Shown: positions 22,441 through 30,650, counted from the stretch's first letter. The stretch is 32,876 nt of DNA from Prosthecobacter sp. (GCA_021733925.1 JAIPJY010000022.1:1-32876), one strand, 5' to 3'. A program made the numbers and translations. Notes: generated by a model from the letters alone, not told the origin.

Positions 22441-23462
22441 ACGCGAGCAATATTTGCATCCGTGGAGTCGGCGCGGTGAGCTCCGCCGGCTGGAACGCCG
22501 CCGCCATGCATCAGGCCGTTCTGGCTGGAATGCCGCTGCCCTCCAGACCCTGCGCCCGCCCCGGCGATGTGCGCAACTGGCCCTGCGAATCCCGCTTTGC
22601 GCCCGCCTCTCCGCCGGAAAAGATCGCCCGTCATCCGCGCCTGCGCCGCTCCAGCGCGATCACACGCTACTCCGTGGCTGCAGCATTGGAGGCACTGGCA
22701 GATGCCGGGCACGACCCAGCGGCACCACCTCCGGGTCTGGGCATTCTGTTCGTCATGATGAACGGATGCGTGAACTACACCGGCCGCTTCTTCCATGAGG
22801 TGCTGCAAAATCCCGCGCAGGCCAGCCCGTTGATCTTTCCAGAAACCGTGTTCAACGCGCCCGCCTCGCACGTCGCCTCCTTCCTCGGAGTCGATGGAGC
22901 GGTCAGCACCCTGCTGGGCAGTCCGAACTCCATCATGGAGGCGCTCGACACCGCCGCGTTCTGGATCGGCAGCGGCATCGTGGAGGAATGCCTGCTCATC
23001 GCCGCCGAAGAATGCGACTGGCTCAGCGCCGAAGGGCTCACCTATTACCACCCCAAGCTCATCGCTTCCGAAGGTGCCGGAGCTCTCCTGCTCTCTGCCA
23101 GTGGCAGTGGCCCCCGGGTCAGCGAATTGATCGGTCCCCTCGCCTATCTCTCCTGGCAGGAACGCTGCGACCTGCTGCCCGAACTCGCGGCACAAACACT
23201 GGCGCACTTCCAGGGTCCTGCCACGCTCATCAATGATCGCACGGGGATCCACAAACTCGACCACGCGGAGATCGCTGCCTGGTCAGGTCGGCCTTGGGAC
23301 GCCGTGCTCAGTCCGAAGTACGTCCTCGGTGAAAGCATGGGTGCCAGCAGCGCCCTGCAGCTCGTGCTGGGAACTCTGGCGGCGCGTCAGACGCAGCAGC
23401 CTGTCGTCATCTCCATGCCCGGCTCCAACACCGCCGCTTATGCGTGTGTGCTGACGCCGTAG
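22437..23462 (+). CDS. Ketosynthase-like protein lacking catalytic residues (chain-length-factor-like)
   Basis: A 341-residue protein with the thiolase-fold pattern: 'ICIRGVGAVSSAGWN' at the N-terminus, 'ITRYSVAAALEALADAG', 'NAPASHVASFLGVDG', 'SEGAGALLLS' and a C-terminal 'GSNTAAYACVL'. Where a ketosynthase has its Cys, this one reads 'VSTLLGSPNSIMEAL' (156-170), with no Cys. The KS 'K..MGH' region reads 'SPKYVLGESMGASSA' (292-305), with Glu299 at the His position. It is therefore unlikely to condense on its own. It probably forms a heterodimer with the intact ketosynthase, shaping chain length as chain-length factors do. It is shorter than a typical KS (about 410 residues). It converges on the DUF4412 gene with one base between stops. 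Confidence 0.87.
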   Translation: MNASNICIRGVGAVSSAGWNAAAMHQAVLAGMPLPSRPCARPGDVRNWPCESRFAPASPPEKIARHPRLRRSSAITRYSVAAALEALADAGHDPAAPPPGLGILFVMMNGCVNYTGRFFHEVLQNPAQASPLIFPETVFNAPASHVASFLGVDGAVSTLLGSPNSIMEALDTAAFWIGSGIVEECLLIAAEECDWLSAEGLTYYHPKLIASEGAGALLLSASGSGPRVSELIGPLAYLSWQERCDLLPELAAQTLAHFQGPATLINDRTGIHKLDHAEIAAWSGRPWDAVLSPKYVLGESMGASSALQLVLGTLAARQTQQPVVISMPGSNTAAYACVLTP

Positions 23463-23463
23463 C

Positions 23464-24108
23464 TCATCTCGGCGCTCCGGGCATTTTCATTTCAGTGTAT
23501 CCGGCTGGCGGCACGAACTCCTCCGGGGGCACCGTCTCCTCCTTGGCTGAGACAAGGTGTGAGTTCACTGACTTGCCCATCATCGTCACCTCAGATTTCA
23601 CCACCATGCCCTCGAAGTCTGAAGCCTGCGGTGACAATGCCGACATGGTCCCGCCCACGATCTTGCCAAGCTTGTCGCTGAAGGCGCTGATCTCGGCGTA
23701 ATTCGGAAAATCCTTCGCCACCCAGAAGCGGCCTTTGCCCATCTGACCTTCCCAGGTGTAAATTTCGGTGTCCCATTCGCCGACTTTTTCTTTCTGTCCG
23801 GTCGACACCGGTTTGGCGGCCGGCTGGCCTGCCGCACCTTTTCCCATCTTTTCCATGGCCGCCTTGATCGTAGCCAGATCCCTTTTCATGATCATTTTCT
23901 GCGCATGCATGATCATGGTCATGCCCTCAGTTCCCACGATCACGGACATCTTTTCTCCCATGTCCACCCGCGCCTGATCGTCTTTGATCTTGGTGGTCAC
24001 TTGAGTCTCTTTGCCTTCCGTGTTGGTTTTTTGTACCAGCACCCAGTCTGCTTGGGCAAGTGTGGCGGCCAGAAACAGGACGACAAGGGAGAAGGCGGAC
24101 GATTTCAT
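23464..24108 (-). CDS. Exported DUF4412-like protein (possibly LolA-like)
   Basis: A 214-residue protein with a signal peptide (1-20, ending LAQA). The mature part starts with strands 'WVLVQKTNTEGKETQVTTKI' and 'QARVDMGEKMSVIVG', includes the Met-rich 'MTMIMHAQKMIMKRDL', and later has 'GEWDTEIYTWEGQMGKGRFW'. This pattern fits DUF4412, whose predicted fold resembles the LolA/LppX lipid-binding barrel. Aryl-polyene loci usually encode a LolA-like carrier, so it may carry the lipid product across the periplasm (inference). It could equally be an unrelated neighbour, since it has its own promoter and faces away from the permease gene. Confidence 0.75.
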   Translation of the reverse strand: MKSSAFSLVVLFLAATLAQADWVLVQKTNTEGKETQVTTKIKDDQARVDMGEKMSVIVGTEGMTMIMHAQKMIMKRDLATIKAAMEKMGKGAAGQPAAKPVSTGQKEKVGEWDTEIYTWEGQMGKGRFWVAKDFPNYAEISAFSDKLGKIVGGTMSALSPQASDFEGMVVKSEVTMMGKSVNSHLVSAKEETVPPEEFVPPAGYTEMKMPGAPR

Positions 24109-24206
24109 AGATCCTCAAGGCTACTCCAAACCGGGGCCGACGGTCAATCATGAACGTCTCCGGCCTTGAACTGCATTGTTCCGCCCCTCATCATCGTTCT
24201 TTCTGC

Positions 24207-25502
24207 ATGAGCCGCCTTTTCGTCTTCATCCGCCATCACCTCGCCGGCTCAGGCATGCTCGTCGCGCTGCTGCTGCTCTGCGCCTTTTTCAGCATCGCCA
24301 CCTGGACAACGCAATATCCGCAGAATGCCGCTGCAGCCAAAGACGTCGCCACCCAAATCGCCCCACAGGCGAAAATGCTCATCGTCGTGCGCCCAACCGC
24401 CGCAGACAGCGCCTTTGCCGAAGCTCTCAAGGCAGAACTCGGCTCGCGCGCTGAAATCGTCCAGGGCGAACCCAAAGACGCCCGCGCCGCCCTGCTGCGC
24501 GCTACGGCGGGTGGCCTCGATGTCATCGCCTGCAATCAGGCGACCGCCTCCTGGCTCGTGTTCAGCGATCTGCCCCATGACTACCCGGTGCTCAAAGACA
24601 CCCGCGTGGTGCGGCCCAGAGCTCACTCGTGGCCGGTCTTCCTCAAGACCGACAACCTGCTCAACATCGCCAATCAGATTGCCGTCATCGCCATTCTCGC
24701 CATCGGCATGACGCTGGTCATCATCACCGCCGGCATCGATCTCAGCGTCGGCAGCCTGATCGCCCTTTCCGCCGTCATCACCACGATGATTGTACGCGAT
24801 TTCTGCGGTGGCGTGAACGCCGGAGCCGCCGGCATGTTCGCCGCCGGACTCGGTGGCATCGCTGTGTGCGGCACGTGTGGGTTGATCACCGGCGCGCTCA
24901 TCACACGCCTGCGCATGCCGCCCTTCATTGTCACGCTCGCGATGATGCTCGTGGGCAGCGGCCTGGCCTACCGCCTCGCCGAAAATCAATCCGTCTACCA
25001 AGTGCCGGACTCCTTCGTCTGGCTCGGGCGCGGTTCAGACCTCCTCGGCCTGCCCAACGCCGTGGTCCTCATGCTTCTGCTCTATGCCGCCGCCCATGTG
25101 ATGATGACGCAGACACGCCTCGGTAGAAATCTCTATGCCGTCGGCGGCAACATCGAAGCCGCGCACCTTTCCGGTGTTCCTGTCCAGCGCGTCATCCTCA
25201 TCGCCTACGTCCTGTGCGGACTCCTCGCCGGTCTCGGCGGTGTCGTCACCGCCTCATTGCTCAAGAGCGGATCGCCCACCTACGGCCAGATGTATGAGCT
25301 GTATGTCATCGCCGCCGTCGTGGTGGGCGGCACCAGCCTCAGCGGAGGCAGAGGCACCATGCCCGGCACCCTCATCGGCGCCTTCATCATCGCCGTCATT
25401 CAAAACGGCATGAACCTCACCAACGTCGAGAGCAACACGCAGAAAATCGTCCTCGGCCTCGTCATTCTGGCCGCTGTTCTTATTGATCGCGTGCGTAAGT
25501 AG
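24207..25502 (+). CDS. RbsC-type ABC transporter permease with an extra periplasmic domain
   Basis: The start at 24207 (MSRLFVFIRH) places the first helix at about residues 13-31. It gives 431 residues, roughly 110 more than a standard RbsC/XylH permease. The BPD_transp_2 core starts near residue 149 ('DNLLNIANQIAVIAILAIG') and contains the family hallmark 'GIDLSVGS' (177-184), 'AVGGNIEAAHLSGVPVQ' and 'VVVGGTSLSGG.GT'. Between helix 1 and the core, residues about 35-148 form an insert with alternating strands and helices ('AKMLIVVRPTAADSAFAEAL', 'GLDVIACNQATAS'), like part of a Rossmann-type or periplasmic-binding fold. No ATPase or binding-protein gene is adjacent. Eleven bases separate it from the next gene. 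Confidence 0.9.
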   Translation: MSRLFVFIRHHLAGSGMLVALLLLCAFFSIATWTTQYPQNAAAAKDVATQIAPQAKMLIVVRPTAADSAFAEALKAELGSRAEIVQGEPKDARAALLRATAGGLDVIACNQATASWLVFSDLPHDYPVLKDTRVVRPRAHSWPVFLKTDNLLNIANQIAVIAILAIGMTLVIITAGIDLSVGSLIALSAVITTMIVRDFCGGVNAGAAGMFAAGLGGIAVCGTCGLITGALITRLRMPPFIVTLAMMLVGSGLAYRLAENQSVYQVPDSFVWLGRGSDLLGLPNAVVLMLLLYAAAHVMMTQTRLGRNLYAVGGNIEAAHLSGVPVQRVILIAYVLCGLLAGLGGVVTASLLKSGSPTYGQMYELYVIAAVVVGGTSLSGGRGTMPGTLIGAFIIAVIQNGMNLTNVESNTQKIVLGLVILAAVLIDRVRK

Positions 25503-25513
25503 AACTCAAATAC

Positions 25514-26314
25514 ATGTTCAACTCCTGGTTCCCTGAATCTCAAGATCGCCTCCCGCTGATGTGGTGGAAGCAGCGCCCTGTCTATCTGGCCACCATCATC
25601 GCACTCATCGGTGTGGTGAGCATGGTCTTCACTGCGTTGATCGGCTTCAAGTTGATGGGCGATTTTATCTTCACCTTCGACAGCGCCTTTCGTCACCTCC
25701 ATCTCTGGACACCGTTGACTTACGTCTTCGTCAATCCCCCTGGTATCTGGACGCTTGTCGGCTGCCTCCTTCTCTGGAATTTTGGCGAAGGCGTGGAGGT
25801 CCACCTGGGGCGTCGTGCCTTTGTCCGCCTGCTGCTCCTGCTGCTGCTCGTTGCACCGCTGCTCGTCACATTAATCGCTCTCGCCGGCGGTCGTGTATTC
25901 GCCTGTGTGAGCATCATGCCGCTCACTTTTGGTGTCTTCATCGCCTTCGCCACGCTCTATCCCCGTGCGAAGCTCAGCGTCATCATTCTCACCGTCGATG
26001 CCTGGGTGCTCGCCGCCGTCTTTGTGGGCATCAATGCTCTCAACTGTATTGGTGGCCGTGACTGGTCCTCCCTGCTCCTACTCTCTGCCAACGTCGGCAC
26101 CGCCTATGCCTTCATCCGCTATGAAACAGGCGCTCTGACGCTCCCCTCTCTTCCCAAACGGTCGCCGCAGACCAAGAAGCCCGCGACAAAAAGCAGCACT
26201 CCGACCGTCGATGACATCCTCGACAAGATCAGCCACCAAGGCATGCAAAGCCTCACCGCCGAAGAACGCCGCATCCTGGACAACGCGAGCGATCAGATGA
26301 AACGCAACCGTTGA
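25514..26314 (+). CDS. Rhomboid-like membrane protein, catalytic motif not evident
   Basis: A 266-residue protein with about five or six transmembrane helices in residues 22-200 and a charged cytoplasmic tail. 'LWTPLTYVFVNPPGIWTLVG' and 'LWNFGEGVEVHLGRRAFVRL' match the first part of rhomboid domains (L1 loop and helix 2). The GxSG serine motif is replaced by 'ACVSIMPLTFG' (130-140), and the helix that should carry the catalytic His reads 'LLLSANVGTAYAF' with no His. It is probably a pseudoprotease, comparable in principle to iRhoms and derlins. The tail 'VDDILDKISHQGMQSL' plus 'TAEERRILDNAS' is a small helical module seen at the C-terminus of other bacterial rhomboids. It likely shares an operon with both neighbours (11- and 12-bp gaps). 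Confidence 0.78.
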   Translation: MFNSWFPESQDRLPLMWWKQRPVYLATIIALIGVVSMVFTALIGFKLMGDFIFTFDSAFRHLHLWTPLTYVFVNPPGIWTLVGCLLLWNFGEGVEVHLGRRAFVRLLLLLLLVAPLLVTLIALAGGRVFACVSIMPLTFGVFIAFATLYPRAKLSVIILTVDAWVLAAVFVGINALNCIGGRDWSSLLLLSANVGTAYAFIRYETGALTLPSLPKRSPQTKKPATKSSTPTVDDILDKISHQGMQSLTAEERRILDNASDQMKRNR

Positions 26315-26326
26315 TGCCCACGCGTC

Positions 26327-27142
26327 ATGTCACACTTCAATGCTGTTCTCACCGCCCTGGCTTTGCTGCCTCTGGCGGCTGCGTCGGTGAATGCACAGTC
26401 TGAATCCACCTGGCGCAAGCTTGTTCCAGGCATCGACCTTGGCCTCTTCCCAGCACCCGGCAGCCAGGGGCAGATGCAAATTGTGCGAGTGGATGCGCGA
26501 AGCCATCCATTAAGCCTGTGCTCATCCTCTGCCAGTCAACCCATGCTCACCGTCGAAGAGTGGGCCGCCAAGCAGAAGCTCTGCCTCGTCATCAACGCGG
26601 GCATGTATGACAAAGACGGCAGCACCCACTGCGGCTACCTGAAAAACCACGACGTCATTCTCCCCGCCGCCTTTCGCAGCGATTACTCATCCATCTGCGT
26701 CTTCTCGCCTTTAACCAAAGAAGCGGCGCCCTTTCGCCTGCTCGACACCGACAACGCGGGCATTGAGAAAAACATTCTCTCTCAGTATGCTGTCGCGGTG
26801 CAGAACCTCCGCCTCATCAAGCACCCGGGTGAGAACCGCTGGAAGCAGCAGCCGAAAATGTGGAGCGAGGCCGCCCTGGGGGAGGACAAGGATGGCAACG
26901 CGTTGTTCATCTTCTGCCGCACGCCTTCCACCATGCATGACTTCAATGAGCACCTGCTGAAGCTGCCCATCAACCTGGTCAGCGCTCAGCATCTGGACGG
27001 CGGCCCGCCCGCTTCATTCTACCTGAGCTGCGGGGGTGTCGTCATTCGCGGCACGGGCAGCTACGAATCCGGATTCAATGAGTCCACCAGCAGCCAGAAA
27101 TTCTGGCTGCTGCCGCATGTCATCGGAGTCCAGGCTCCTTGA
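26327..27142 (+). CDS. Second exported phosphodiester glycosidase-like (NAGPA/DUF2233) protein
   Basis: A 271-residue protein with a signal peptide (1-23, ending VNA). The DUF2233/NAGPA landmarks are 'LCLVINAGMYDKDGSTHCGY' (NAGMY motif), 'AVAVQNLRLI', 'EDKDGNALFIFCR' and 'AQHLDGGPPASFYL' (the LDGG motif, stronger than in the 15019-15801 paralogue). It should act outside the cytoplasm on phosphodiester-linked sugars or a related polymer; the true substrate is unknown. It is the third gene of the apparent permease/rhomboid-like operon, and its end is 9 bp from the convergent cyclase-family gene. The two family members in this window are only distantly alike, so they are not a recent duplication. 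Confidence 0.87.
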   Translation: MSHFNAVLTALALLPLAAASVNAQSESTWRKLVPGIDLGLFPAPGSQGQMQIVRVDARSHPLSLCSSSASQPMLTVEEWAAKQKLCLVINAGMYDKDGSTHCGYLKNHDVILPAAFRSDYSSICVFSPLTKEAAPFRLLDTDNAGIEKNILSQYAVAVQNLRLIKHPGENRWKQQPKMWSEAALGEDKDGNALFIFCRTPSTMHDFNEHLLKLPINLVSAQHLDGGPPASFYLSCGGVVIRGTGSYESGFNESTSSQKFWLLPHVIGVQAP

Positions 27143-27151
27143 GATCCTGCA

Positions 27152-27784
27152 TTAACGCAGCACCACCCGGCACGGAGCGCCATCGGCACCTTCGAGTTTG
27201 AGCGGCAGGCAGATCAGCTCGTAGTAGCCGGATTTGATCTCGGCCAGATTCAGGCCTTCGATCACCCAGATACCAGCACCGAGCATGATCTGATGCGTTT
27301 CCACGCCATCCTTGTTGAAGCCGCCGATGCTCAAATAATCAACGCCCACGGTCACCACGCCTTGATCAACGAGATACTGTGCGGCGTCCGCGCGGATGGA
27401 GACGAAGTCTTTGTCGAACTCGTTCATCGCCCAGCTGCGCGTCGAGTTGCGCGTCTTGAACAGCACGCGCTGGCGCGGGGCTATTTTGAGTTTCTTCAGA
27501 TCATCCACCGTGATTTGATCCTCACAGTCGAGCAGTTCAAACACCCGGCAGCGGCCGATCACCGGCTCCAGCGGCATCTGCTCCATCGTCATGCCATCGG
27601 CAATGAAATGTCGCGGCGCATCCATGTGCGTTCCCGTGTGGGCGCTCATGCTGATGTGCGTTAGATTGCACACCGCACCGTCATCCATGCTGCTCACGCG
27701 TTTGATGTGGCACTCGGGATCACCGGGCCAGTGTATCATGCCGTCGCGCAGGGGGACGGACACGTCTTTCCAAGGTCGTTTCAT
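27152..27784 (-). CDS. Cyclase-family (kynurenine formamidase-like) metal hydrolase
   Basis: The start at 27784 (MKRPWKDVSV) gives 210 residues, right for the family; the upstream ATG at 27889 would add 35 unrelated residues. The metal-binding signature HxGTHxDxPxH is present as 'SAHTGTHMDAPRHF' (His49, His53, Asp55, His59). 'LSIGGFNKDGVETHQIML' and 'WVIEGLNLAEIKSGYYELIC' are typical of the C-terminal half. The family includes KynB formamidase, isatin hydrolase and polyketide cyclase-like enzymes; without kyn genes nearby the substrate is open. It is divergent from the Gfo/Idh/MocA gene, with 67 bp between starts. Confidence 0.9.
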   Translation of the reverse strand: MKRPWKDVSVPLRDGMIHWPGDPECHIKRVSSMDDGAVCNLTHISMSAHTGTHMDAPRHFIADGMTMEQMPLEPVIGRCRVFELLDCEDQITVDDLKKLKIAPRQRVLFKTRNSTRSWAMNEFDKDFVSIRADAAQYLVDQGVVTVGVDYLSIGGFNKDGVETHQIMLGAGIWVIEGLNLAEIKSGYYELICLPLKLEGADGAPCRVVLR

Positions 27785-27851
27785 ATGAATTAATACGAAC
27801 CCGAGTAGACACTCTACGCAAGAGCTTGTTTTTATTTTGCGTTTTCTTGGG

Positions 27852-29192
27852 ATGTCCCAGTTCCCTCGTCGCCAGTTCGTTAAATCCACCGCCGCTGCGG
27901 TTTTCGGGTTTCAGATCGTCCCGCGCCACCTCATCGGCGGCCCCGGCTTCACCCCGCCGAGTGAGAAGGTCAATCTCGGCTGCATCGGCATCGGCGGTCA
28001 GGGAGGTGGCGACATCCGCGACCTGGATGACTCGGGCCTCGCCAATATCGTCGCCCTCTGCGATGTCGATCTGGATCGCTCCGCCGCCACGATCAAAAAG
28101 TATCCCGGGGCCAAGCTCTACCGCGATTACCGCGAGCTGATCGACAAGCAGAAAGACATCGACGCCGTGCTCGTCGCCACGCCCGACCATGTGCATGCGC
28201 CTGCCAGCATCATGGCCATGCGCGCCGGACGCCACGTCTATGTCGAGAAGCCGCTCGCCCACAGCATCGCCGAGGCACGTGCCATGCGTGATGTGGCCGC
28301 AGAAACCAAACGCGTCACGCAGATGGGCAACCAGGGTCACGCCAGCGAAGGCATCCGCCTTACCCGCGAATGGATTCAAGCCGGTGCCATCGGCAAAGTC
28401 TCCGAGGTGCATGTATGGTCCGACCGCCCCGGCAAATTCTGGGACACCCAGGGCAAGGCCTACCCCACCGACACACCGCCCGTGCCCAAAAACCTCGACT
28501 GGGACCTCTGGCTCGGCCCGGCCAAAGAGCGCGCCTACCATCCTGACTTCTGCCCGCGCGTGTGGCGTGGCTGGTGGGACTTTGGCTGCGGCGCCCTCGG
28601 CGACATGGCCGTACACAATGCCGACCCTGCCTTCTACGCGCTGGATCTCGATGCCCCCGACTGGGTCGAGGCGGAGAACGGCCCGAACAACAACCAGTCC
28701 TATCCCACCTGGAGCATCATCACCTACCACTTCCCCGCCAAAGGCGACCGCCCCGCAGTGAAAATGGTCTGGTATGACGGCGGCAAGCTGCCACCCCGCC
28801 CGGAAGGTCTCGAAGAAACGCGTAACCTCGGCGACAACGGCATCTACTTCGTCGGCGACAAAGGCTGCATCCTCGCCGGCGGCTGGTCCGGCACCCCGCG
28901 CATCGTGCCTGAGACCAAGATGCAGCAGTTCGTCATTCCCGCAAAAACGATCCCTCGCTGCCTGAGCGGCCACCGCAAAGAATTCCTCGAAGCCTGCAAA
29001 ACCGGCAACCCGCAGGATGCCAAGTCCGGCTTCTGGTACTCCGCCCCCTTCACCGAATCCCTCCTCGTCGGCCTGCTCGCCGTGCGCTTCGGCAAGCGCG
29101 TGGAATGGGACACCAACGCCCTCAAATCACCCAACACCCCCGAAGCCGACGCGATCATCCACAAAGCCTATCGCGCCGGCTACGGCATCTGA
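27852..29192 (+). CDS. Tat-exported Gfo/Idh/MocA family oxidoreductase
   Basis: The start at 27852 (MSQFPRRQFVK) is chosen because it begins directly before the twin-arginine motif 'RRQFVKS'; another ATG lies 15 bases upstream. It gives 446 residues. After the Tat signal (to about residue 30) comes the NAD(P)-binding fold with 'LGCIGIGGQGGGDIRDL', 'VALCDVDLDRS', 'VLVATPDHVHAPASI' and the catalytic 'YVEKPLAHS'. The C-terminal region has the insert usual in the planctomycete/verrucomicrobial subfamily ('WDLWLGPAKERAYHPDF', 'WWDFGCGALGDMAVHN'). Such enzymes oxidise or epimerise sugars or inositols, and Tat export delivers them folded with cofactor. Context with sulfatases points to polysaccharide use. 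Confidence 0.93.
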   Translation: MSQFPRRQFVKSTAAAVFGFQIVPRHLIGGPGFTPPSEKVNLGCIGIGGQGGGDIRDLDDSGLANIVALCDVDLDRSAATIKKYPGAKLYRDYRELIDKQKDIDAVLVATPDHVHAPASIMAMRAGRHVYVEKPLAHSIAEARAMRDVAAETKRVTQMGNQGHASEGIRLTREWIQAGAIGKVSEVHVWSDRPGKFWDTQGKAYPTDTPPVPKNLDWDLWLGPAKERAYHPDFCPRVWRGWWDFGCGALGDMAVHNADPAFYALDLDAPDWVEAENGPNNNQSYPTWSIITYHFPAKGDRPAVKMVWYDGGKLPPRPEGLEETRNLGDNGIYFVGDKGCILAGGWSGTPRIVPETKMQQFVIPAKTIPRCLSGHRKEFLEACKTGNPQDAKSGFWYSAPFTESLLVGLLAVRFGKRVEWDTNALKSPNTPEADAIIHKAYRAGYGI

Positions 29193-29193
29193 C

Positions 29194-29219
29194 GTAGAAC
29201 AACCGTCCCGGTTGTTTTT
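29194..29219. terminator. REP-like GTAG hairpin, probable bidirectional terminator
   Basis: GTAG at 29194-29197 is followed at once by the hairpin AACAACCG-TCC-CGGTTGTT (29198-29216) and a T-run to 29219. It starts one base after the oxidoreductase stop and ends 3 bp before the DUF1501 stop. It has the same form (GTAG, perfect stem, TCC loop) as the elements at 1857-1915 and 15798-15909, but as a single unit. The T-run makes it a good terminator for the plus-strand gene. Confidence 0.75.
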
Positions 29220-29222
29220 CGC

Positions 29223-30650
29223 TCACGCCAGCAACTTCGGCACCAGCTCCCCCGCGACTCCCGTGAGCCGCATATCAAGCCCCTGGAACCGCTGATTCAG
29301 CTTCGTGTGCTCAAACCCGAGCAGATGCAGCAGCGTCGCGTGCAGGTCATGCACATGCACAGGGTCTTCGGTCACGTTGAACCCAAACTCGTCGCTCGCG
29401 CCGAGCGTGAGGCCGGGCTTCATGCCGCCGCCGGCAAACCACATGCTGAAGCAGTTCGGATGGTGATCGCGCCCATCGCTGCCGCCTTGGACCATCGGCG
29501 TACGCCCAAATTCTCCGCCCCAAATGACGAGCGTATCCTCCAGCAGCCCCCGCTGCTTCAGATCCCGAAGCAGCGCCGCACAAGGCTGATCCGTAAGACC
29601 GCACTGCGTCTTCAAACCATTCACCAGACCACCATGGTGATCCCAGGCCTCATGGAAGAGCTGCACAAAACGCACCCCACTCTCAACAAGCCGACGCGCG
29701 AGCAGGCAGTTGTTCGCAAACGACGCCTCACCCGGCTTCGCGCCGTACATGTCGAGGATGTGCTGCGGCTCCTTGCTGATGTCCATCAATTCAGGAGCCG
29801 TCTGCTGCATGCGATAAGCCAGCTCAAAGCTGTTGATGCGGCTGGCGATTTCAGGATCACCCACCACGTTGAGCCGCTCCTCATTGAGCTGCTTCAGGAC
29901 ATCCAGCGTGTCGCGTTGCGTCGCGTCATCGACACCCTCGGGGTTGCTCAGGAACAGCACCGGCTCACCGCTGCTGCGAAACGGCACGCCTTGATACACG
30001 GTAGGCAGGAAGCCGCAGCCGAAGTTGCTCATGCCGCCGCTGGGCCCTTTCTGGCCGCTCTGCATCACCACATAGCCCGGCAGATCCTGATTCTCCGTGC
30101 CGAGGCCGTACAGCGTCCACGCCCCAAAGCTCGGCCGCCCGAAAATCTGCGAGCCCGTGCTCATCAAAATCTGCCCCGGCGCATGATTGAAGGCGTCCGT
30201 TTTCATCGAACGCACAATCGTCAGATCATCCGCCATCTTCGCCGTGTGCGGCAGCAGCTCGCTCAGTTCCGCACCGCTCTGCCCATGCCGTGCAAACTTA
30301 AACTTCGGCCCCAGCAGCTTGCTGTTGGGATTGATGAACGCAGCGCGGTAGCCCTTGAGCAGATCCGGCGGCGGCAGCTTGCCGTCCCACTTCGACAGCT
30401 CCGGCTTGTTGTCGAACAACTCCAAATGGCTCGGCGCACCACCCATGAAAAGGTAGATCACCCGCTTCGCCTTCGCAGGATAATGCGCCTTCTTCATCGC
30501 CAGCGGACTCACCGGTGCAGCAGCACTGGCCGTGCGCGACATCAAATCCATCGCCGCGATGCTCGCCAGCCCCACGCCGCAGTCTTTGAAAAACCAGCGG
30601 CGGCTGCGGTAGCGGGCGTATTCGGCCTGAAGTTCGTGGCGGAGAGTCAT
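29223..30650 (-). CDS. DUF1501 family protein with a Tat signal
   Basis: A 475-residue protein. The N-terminus has a twin-arginine motif, '[20 protein letters not shown]', followed by a hydrophobic stretch and an Ala-rich cleavage region. DUF1501 landmarks are '[20 protein letters not shown]', '[19 protein letters not shown]', '[12 protein letters not shown]', '[19 protein letters not shown]', '[16 protein letters not shown]' and '[20 protein letters not shown]'. The fold belongs to the alkaline phosphatase/sulfatase superfamily; a biochemical role is not established. In planctomycetes and verrucomicrobia these proteins usually pair with a DUF1553/PSCyt protein or with sulfatases. Here the next gene, divergent by 141 bp, is a sulfatase. 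Confidence 0.93.
   Translation of the reverse strand: MTLRHELQAEYARYRSRRWFFKDCGVGLASIAAMDLMSRTASAAAPVSPLAMKKAHYPAKAKRVIYLFMGGAPSHLELFDNKPELSKWDGKLPPPDLLKGYRAAFINPNSKLLGPKFKFARHGQSGAELSELLPHTAKMADDLTIVRSMKTDAFNHAPGQILMSTGSQIFGRPSFGAWTLYGLGTENQDLPGYVVMQSGQKGPSGGMSNFGCGFLPTVYQGVPFRSSGEPVLFLSNPEGVDDATQRDTLDVLKQLNEERLNVVGDPEIASRINSFELAYRMQQTAPELMDISKEPQHILDMYGAKPGEASFANNCLLARRLVESGVRFVQLFHEAWDHHGGLVNGLKTQCGLTDQPCAALLRDLKQRGLLEDTLVIWGGEFGRTPMVQGGSDGRDHHPNCFSMWFAGGGMKPGLTLGASDEFGFNVTEDPVHVHDLHATLLHLLGFEHTKLNQRFQGLDMRLTGVAGELVPKLLA

Noticed and set aside
27720-28973. Minus-strand open frame (417 codons) opposite the Gfo/Idh/MocA gene
   Set aside because: Shadow frame that also runs into the cyclase gene start; no motifs.
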